Source of the DNA: a virus
DNA length: 24,573 nt
Strand: one strand, 5' to 3'
IMG/VR virus record: IMGVR_UViG_3300021197_000720
Span: 1 to 24,573 of that record
Positions 22,375 to 24,573 of this stretch are shown piece by piece (the first letter of the stretch is position 1; each line of letters starts with the position of its first letter). Both the position numbers and the translations under genes were made by a program. The notes beneath the pieces are model-generated. The model ran no database searches. It saw only the letters and a program-made list of their open reading frames with translations, and was not told the origin of the DNA.

Positions 22375-23422
22375 AGATTGGTCTTATGATGAGAAGCTAA
22401 AAGAAACACTATCATATGATGATGTGTTACTACTACCACAATACAGCGAAGTAATGAGCCGCAAGCATATTGACTTGACATCAGAGCTAGACGATGTACT
22501 AAAGTTAGCACTGCCTGTCATCTCCAGCCCTATGGATACGATTAGTGAATCCGAGATGGCTTTGGCAATGGACAAAGCTGGTGGACTTTCTGTATTACAT
22601 CGCTATAATACAATTGATGAACAGTTGAGAATGGTGCGAAAAGTATTCAAAGCAAATCCCGATGCCAAACTCGCTGCTGCTATTGGAGTCACTGGTGATT
22701 ACTATGAAAGGGCGATGGCTATGTGTGAAGCAGGAGTACAAGTTTTATGCTTGGACGTTGCCCACGGACATCATGCCTTGGTTAAGAAATCCTTGACAGA
22801 ATTAAAGAATACTTTTGCTAGCTCTGTCCATATTATGGCTGGTAACGTGGCGACACTTGAAGCCTTCGATGCCCTATCTGAATGGGGAGCCGACAGCATC
22901 CGAGTTGGAATTGGCGGAGGTTCAATCTGTAGCACGAGACTAGTTACTGGTCACGGGGTGCCTACTTTACAGAGCGTCCTCGATTGTGCAAGAACAAAAT
23001 ATGATACAAAAATTATTGCTGATGGCGGTATTAAGACAACAGGTGATATGGTAAAAGCGTTCGCAGCCGGTGCTGACTTTGTAATGGCAGGCTCTCTTTT
23101 AGCAGGCACTAGGGAAACACCAGGAGATGTCCTTAAAACAAACGACGGAATTAAATACAAAGTCTACAGAGGCATGGCTTCGCGAAACGCGCAAAAAGAT
23201 TATCGTGGAAGATCCTCAACTCCAGAAGGAATTTCTACTACAGTCCCTTACAAGGGCGGTGTCGAGCAAATCCTTCAAGATTTTCACGGTGGGATTGCTA
23301 GTGGGCTATCTTATACAGGCGTTACTACCTTAAAAGAGTTCCAACAAAAGAGTAAATTTATTAAGCAAAGTACTGCTGGACGTACAGAAAGCAGCACTCA
23401 CATTCTAGGAAGGAACAAGTGA
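22355..23422 (+). CDS. IMP dehydrogenase / GMP reductase family enzyme without CBS domains
   Basis: 355 residues. The family interconverts IMP with XMP (dehydrogenase) or GMP (reductase). [14 protein letters not shown] opens the barrel; [40 protein letters not shown] with catalytic Cys192, and DGGIKTTGD follow. There are no CBS domains, and the length and Cys position are those of GMP reductase (about 345 residues, Cys186 in E. coli). The C-terminal [20 protein letters not shown] also looks GMPR-like. The flap ([11 protein letters not shown], then [14 protein letters not shown]) mixes both types: the Arg-Tyr of IMPDH (DRYFQ) is not clear but PEGI is IMPDH-like. So the direction is unsettled. 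The phage would adjust guanine nucleotide pools. The start has AAAGGAGG. Confidence 0.9.
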   Translation: MQVQSPKDWSYDEKLKETLSYDDVLLLPQYSEVMSRKHIDLTSELDDVLKLALPVISSPMDTISESEMALAMDKAGGLSVLHRYNTIDEQLRMVRKVFKANPDAKLAAAIGVTGDYYERAMAMCEAGVQVLCLDVAHGHHALVKKSLTELKNTFASSVHIMAGNVATLEAFDALSEWGADSIRVGIGGGSICSTRLVTGHGVPTLQSVLDCARTKYDTKIIADGGIKTTGDMVKAFAAGADFVMAGSLLAGTRETPGDVLKTNDGIKYKVYRGMASRNAQKDYRGRSSTPEGISTTVPYKGGVEQILQDFHGGIASGLSYTGVTTLKEFQQKSKFIKQSTAGRTESSTHILGRNK

Positions 23423-23724
23423 GGCTACTACCTATAACATCCTTGGCTCTGCTTCTGACTTGCACAGAGCCTATCATATACGAATGTGACGGCTGGGAAA
23501 AACGCGAGTGCCTGTACCCTAGTGGAGAAAGGGGCATTCAAAGGTGCTCCCGTGGGCAACCCTTTGGCGATCCAGTCAAAGCACGCACTTGGCAGTTTTG
23601 CAGTTGCTGCTTCGACACCAAAGAAGATCAGCATGGCATCTACCGTTATAGCGTTGATCCCGAATCTGGATGCTGGGAGACTGATTACGATCCTGCTGAA
23701 GCAGATACAAAAGGAGAAGAATGA
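23419..23724 (+). CDS. Small Cys-rich secreted protein, probable lipoprotein
   Basis: 101 residues from a GTG overlapping the previous stop (GTGA), with AAGGA just upstream. The N-terminus [15 protein letters not shown] is a signal sequence with Cys15 in a poor lipobox (L-L-T-C). The mature part has nine Cys, with spacing such as CDGWEKRECLYPSGERGIQRC and later FCSCC, which recalls the C...G.GxQxC repeats in secreted Myxococcota proteins. Disulfide bonding outside the cytoplasm is likely. The function is unknown. Confidence 0.7.
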   Translation: MRLLPITSLALLLTCTEPIIYECDGWEKRECLYPSGERGIQRCSRGQPFGDPVKARTWQFCSCCFDTKEDQHGIYRYSVDPESGCWETDYDPAEADTKGEE

Positions 23725-24062
23725 AAGACCCAACAATCCCAAGCCCAGCCGACCGTAAGAAGTTTATGTTCTACGATACGGGCAAGCGACAAACCGACTT
23801 GAAAGTTCGCTTAAGGACTGATAATTTAAACCAATCAATGTTCTTTCGGATGATGATGTCGGGCTACCTTGAAAGAGATGAGAACTTGATTATGTTTATA
23901 GAGAAATTTAAACGAGATAATCAATTAGAAGGTAGGTCACATTCAAAGAAGATACTTAAGGGAGTCGAAAAGGCTCAAGAGACAAAGAACAAGTTCGGAT
24001 TAGACGATACTGATATTGAGAATTTTTTTGACATAATGGAAGAGGAGCATCCAAATTTATGA
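23721..24062 (+). CDS. Hypothetical protein, possibly ribbon-helix-helix-like
   Basis: 113 residues, not recognised. The segment RQTDLKVRLRTDNLNQSMFF followed by RMMMSGYLERDENLIMFIEK could form a strand followed by two helices, as in ribbon-helix-helix DNA-binding proteins; the rest is charged and helical, with an acidic end (DIENFFDIMEEEHPNL). It overlaps its neighbours by four bases at each end (ATGA), so it is translated with the lipoprotein before it and the sigma-like gene after it. AAAGGAG precedes the start. Confidence 0.7.
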   Translation: MKDPTIPSPADRKKFMFYDTGKRQTDLKVRLRTDNLNQSMFFRMMMSGYLERDENLIMFIEKFKRDNQLEGRSHSKKILKGVEKAQETKNKFGLDDTDIENFFDIMEEEHPNL

Positions 24063-24334
24063 AATGTATTAAAGAGTGTAGGCAGAAGTGTAAAGCCTGC
24101 AAGGTTCAAGAATGTAGAATGTGGATAGATTATCCAGCAGATTTAAATTGTACCTATGAGACAATCAATAAGAATAACAACCTTTCACTGCGCGAAGTAG
24201 CCAAACGTCTGGACATTAGTTTCGTCCGCGTAAAGCAATTAGAGGACAAAGCGCTTGGCAAATTAATGAAAGCACTCAAAAAGGAAACCTCTTTGAATGA
24301 AGAGTATCTGCGAGAGCTTCTTATTTGTGAATAA
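24059..24334 (+). CDS. Sigma-70 region 4-like helix-turn-helix protein
   Basis: 91 residues. Residues 42-75 (LSLREVAKRLDISFVRVKQ, then LEDKALGKLMKAL) follow the region 4.2 pattern of sigma70 factors (tLeeVgkrlgvtreRVrQIe.kALrKLr), the part that reads the -35 element. No other sigma regions are present. The N-terminal 20 residues hold five Cys (CIKEC, CKAC, VQEC), which could bind zinc. Related short proteins occur in marine phages. It may bind host RNA polymerase and redirect it, as phage co-activators do; this is inference. It overlaps the previous gene by ATGA. Confidence 0.8.
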   Translation: MKCIKECRQKCKACKVQECRMWIDYPADLNCTYETINKNNNLSLREVAKRLDISFVRVKQLEDKALGKLMKALKKETSLNEEYLRELLICE

Positions 24335-24342
24335 AAAACAGC

Positions 24343-24370
24343 TTGTTAACGAATTAGTGAACTATATATT
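24343..24370 (+). promoter_or_regulatory. Possible promoter for the last gene
   Basis: TTGTTA at 24343-24348 and TATATT at 24365-24370 with a 16-base spacer, in the 95-base gap before 24430. An AT-rich inverted repeat (AAAGAT/ATCTTT, 24374-24390) ending in T's follows and could be leader structure. Confidence 0.35.
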
Positions 24371-24429
24371 GTGAAAGATAAAAAATCTTTTACTACTACT
24401 TTTAACAAATATCGCAAGGAGATTACCCA

Positions 24430-24573
24430 ATGAAAAAGCAAATGCTTAATGAAGGCGAAATTCGCAAGATGATGAAATTTGCAAACATCAAGAACCTTAC
24501 TGAAAACTTTTTAGAGACAAAGCTCGAAGAAGAGGAAGCAACAGACGAAGACACTCTCGAAGAGGGAGAAGAC
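24430..24573 (+). CDS. N-terminus of an acidic protein, cut by the window end
   Basis: 48 residues are visible and the frame is still open at the edge. AAGGAG lies eight bases before the ATG. The start MKKQMLNEGEIRKMMKFANI is basic and amphipathic, with L-N-E at residues 6-8 and later LTE, followed by an extremely acidic stretch (LEEEEATDEDTLEEGED). A basic leader then an acidic body recalls T4 prohead core/internal proteins, and similar leaders are common in marine phage structural genes. If right, head genes begin to the right of this window. Confidence 0.7.
   Translation, partial: MKKQMLNEGEIRKMMKFANIKNLTENFLETKLEEEEATDEDTLEEGED

Overview
The window reads as a compact segment of a large, probably lytic, tailed bacteriophage genome. 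All convincing genes lie on the + strand. Intergenic gaps are mostly under 30 bases and many start and stop codons overlap. No tRNA, rRNA, CRISPR array or insertion sequence was seen. The replication genes are T4-like in type: a gp32-like single-strand binding protein, a UvsX/RecA-like recombinase, a 5'-3' exonuclease and a DnaB/gp41-like helicase. The main polymerase, however, is a full bacterial-type DnaE (Pol III alpha), and the left edge carries what looks like the last residues of a family A polymerase. Two lipoprotein-like genes have Cys-rich motifs (MopE-type CDGxDNDCDG repeats; C...G.QxC spacing) that are typical of Myxococcota/Bradymonadota-type bacteria. A host from that part of the tree is therefore a reasonable guess, but only a guess.

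Layout. 1-3014: polymerase tail, a von Willebrand A lipoprotein with five MopE-like repeats, and a divergent tubulin/FtsZ-like protein. 3023-8310: a promoter and leader, gp32-like SSB, Hc1-like histone, FKBP/SlyD-like isomerase, D12-class adenine methylase, UvsX, two hypothetical proteins and an exonuclease. A 32-base hairpin repeat sits before both the histone-like and the FKBP genes. 8300-13647: a promoter, helicase, class II (B12-dependent) ribonucleotide reductase, a hypothetical protein, a GroES-like co-chaperonin and an ATP-dependent PEP carboxykinase. 13767-17181: a lytic transglycosylase-like gene, then a tightly overlapped trio (unknown protein, nucleotidyltransferase-like protein, cysteine synthase) and a small protein. 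17193-24573: DnaE, a zinc-ribbon protein, dUTPase, an HNH-AP2 homing endonuclease, a DUF3310 protein, a CBS-less IMPDH/GMP reductase, a Cys-rich lipoprotein, an unknown, a sigma region 4-like protein and the start of a further gene.

How it fits together. The window combines DNA replication and recombination, nucleotide supply (RNR, dUTPase, IMPDH/GMPR), folding helpers (GroES, FKBP), DNA marking and packing (Dam, Hc1-like) and host-metabolism genes (PEP carboxykinase, cysteine synthase). The most unusual items are the catalytically complete phage PEP carboxykinase, the tubulin-like protein with an altered signature loop, the duplicated RNA-like hairpin, the overlapping trio ending in cysteine synthase, and three small proteins whose N-termini resemble T4 capsid-targeting peptides. 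Six sigma70-like promoters (TTGACT/TATAAT type) can be read directly, so host RNA polymerase probably transcribes much of this region.
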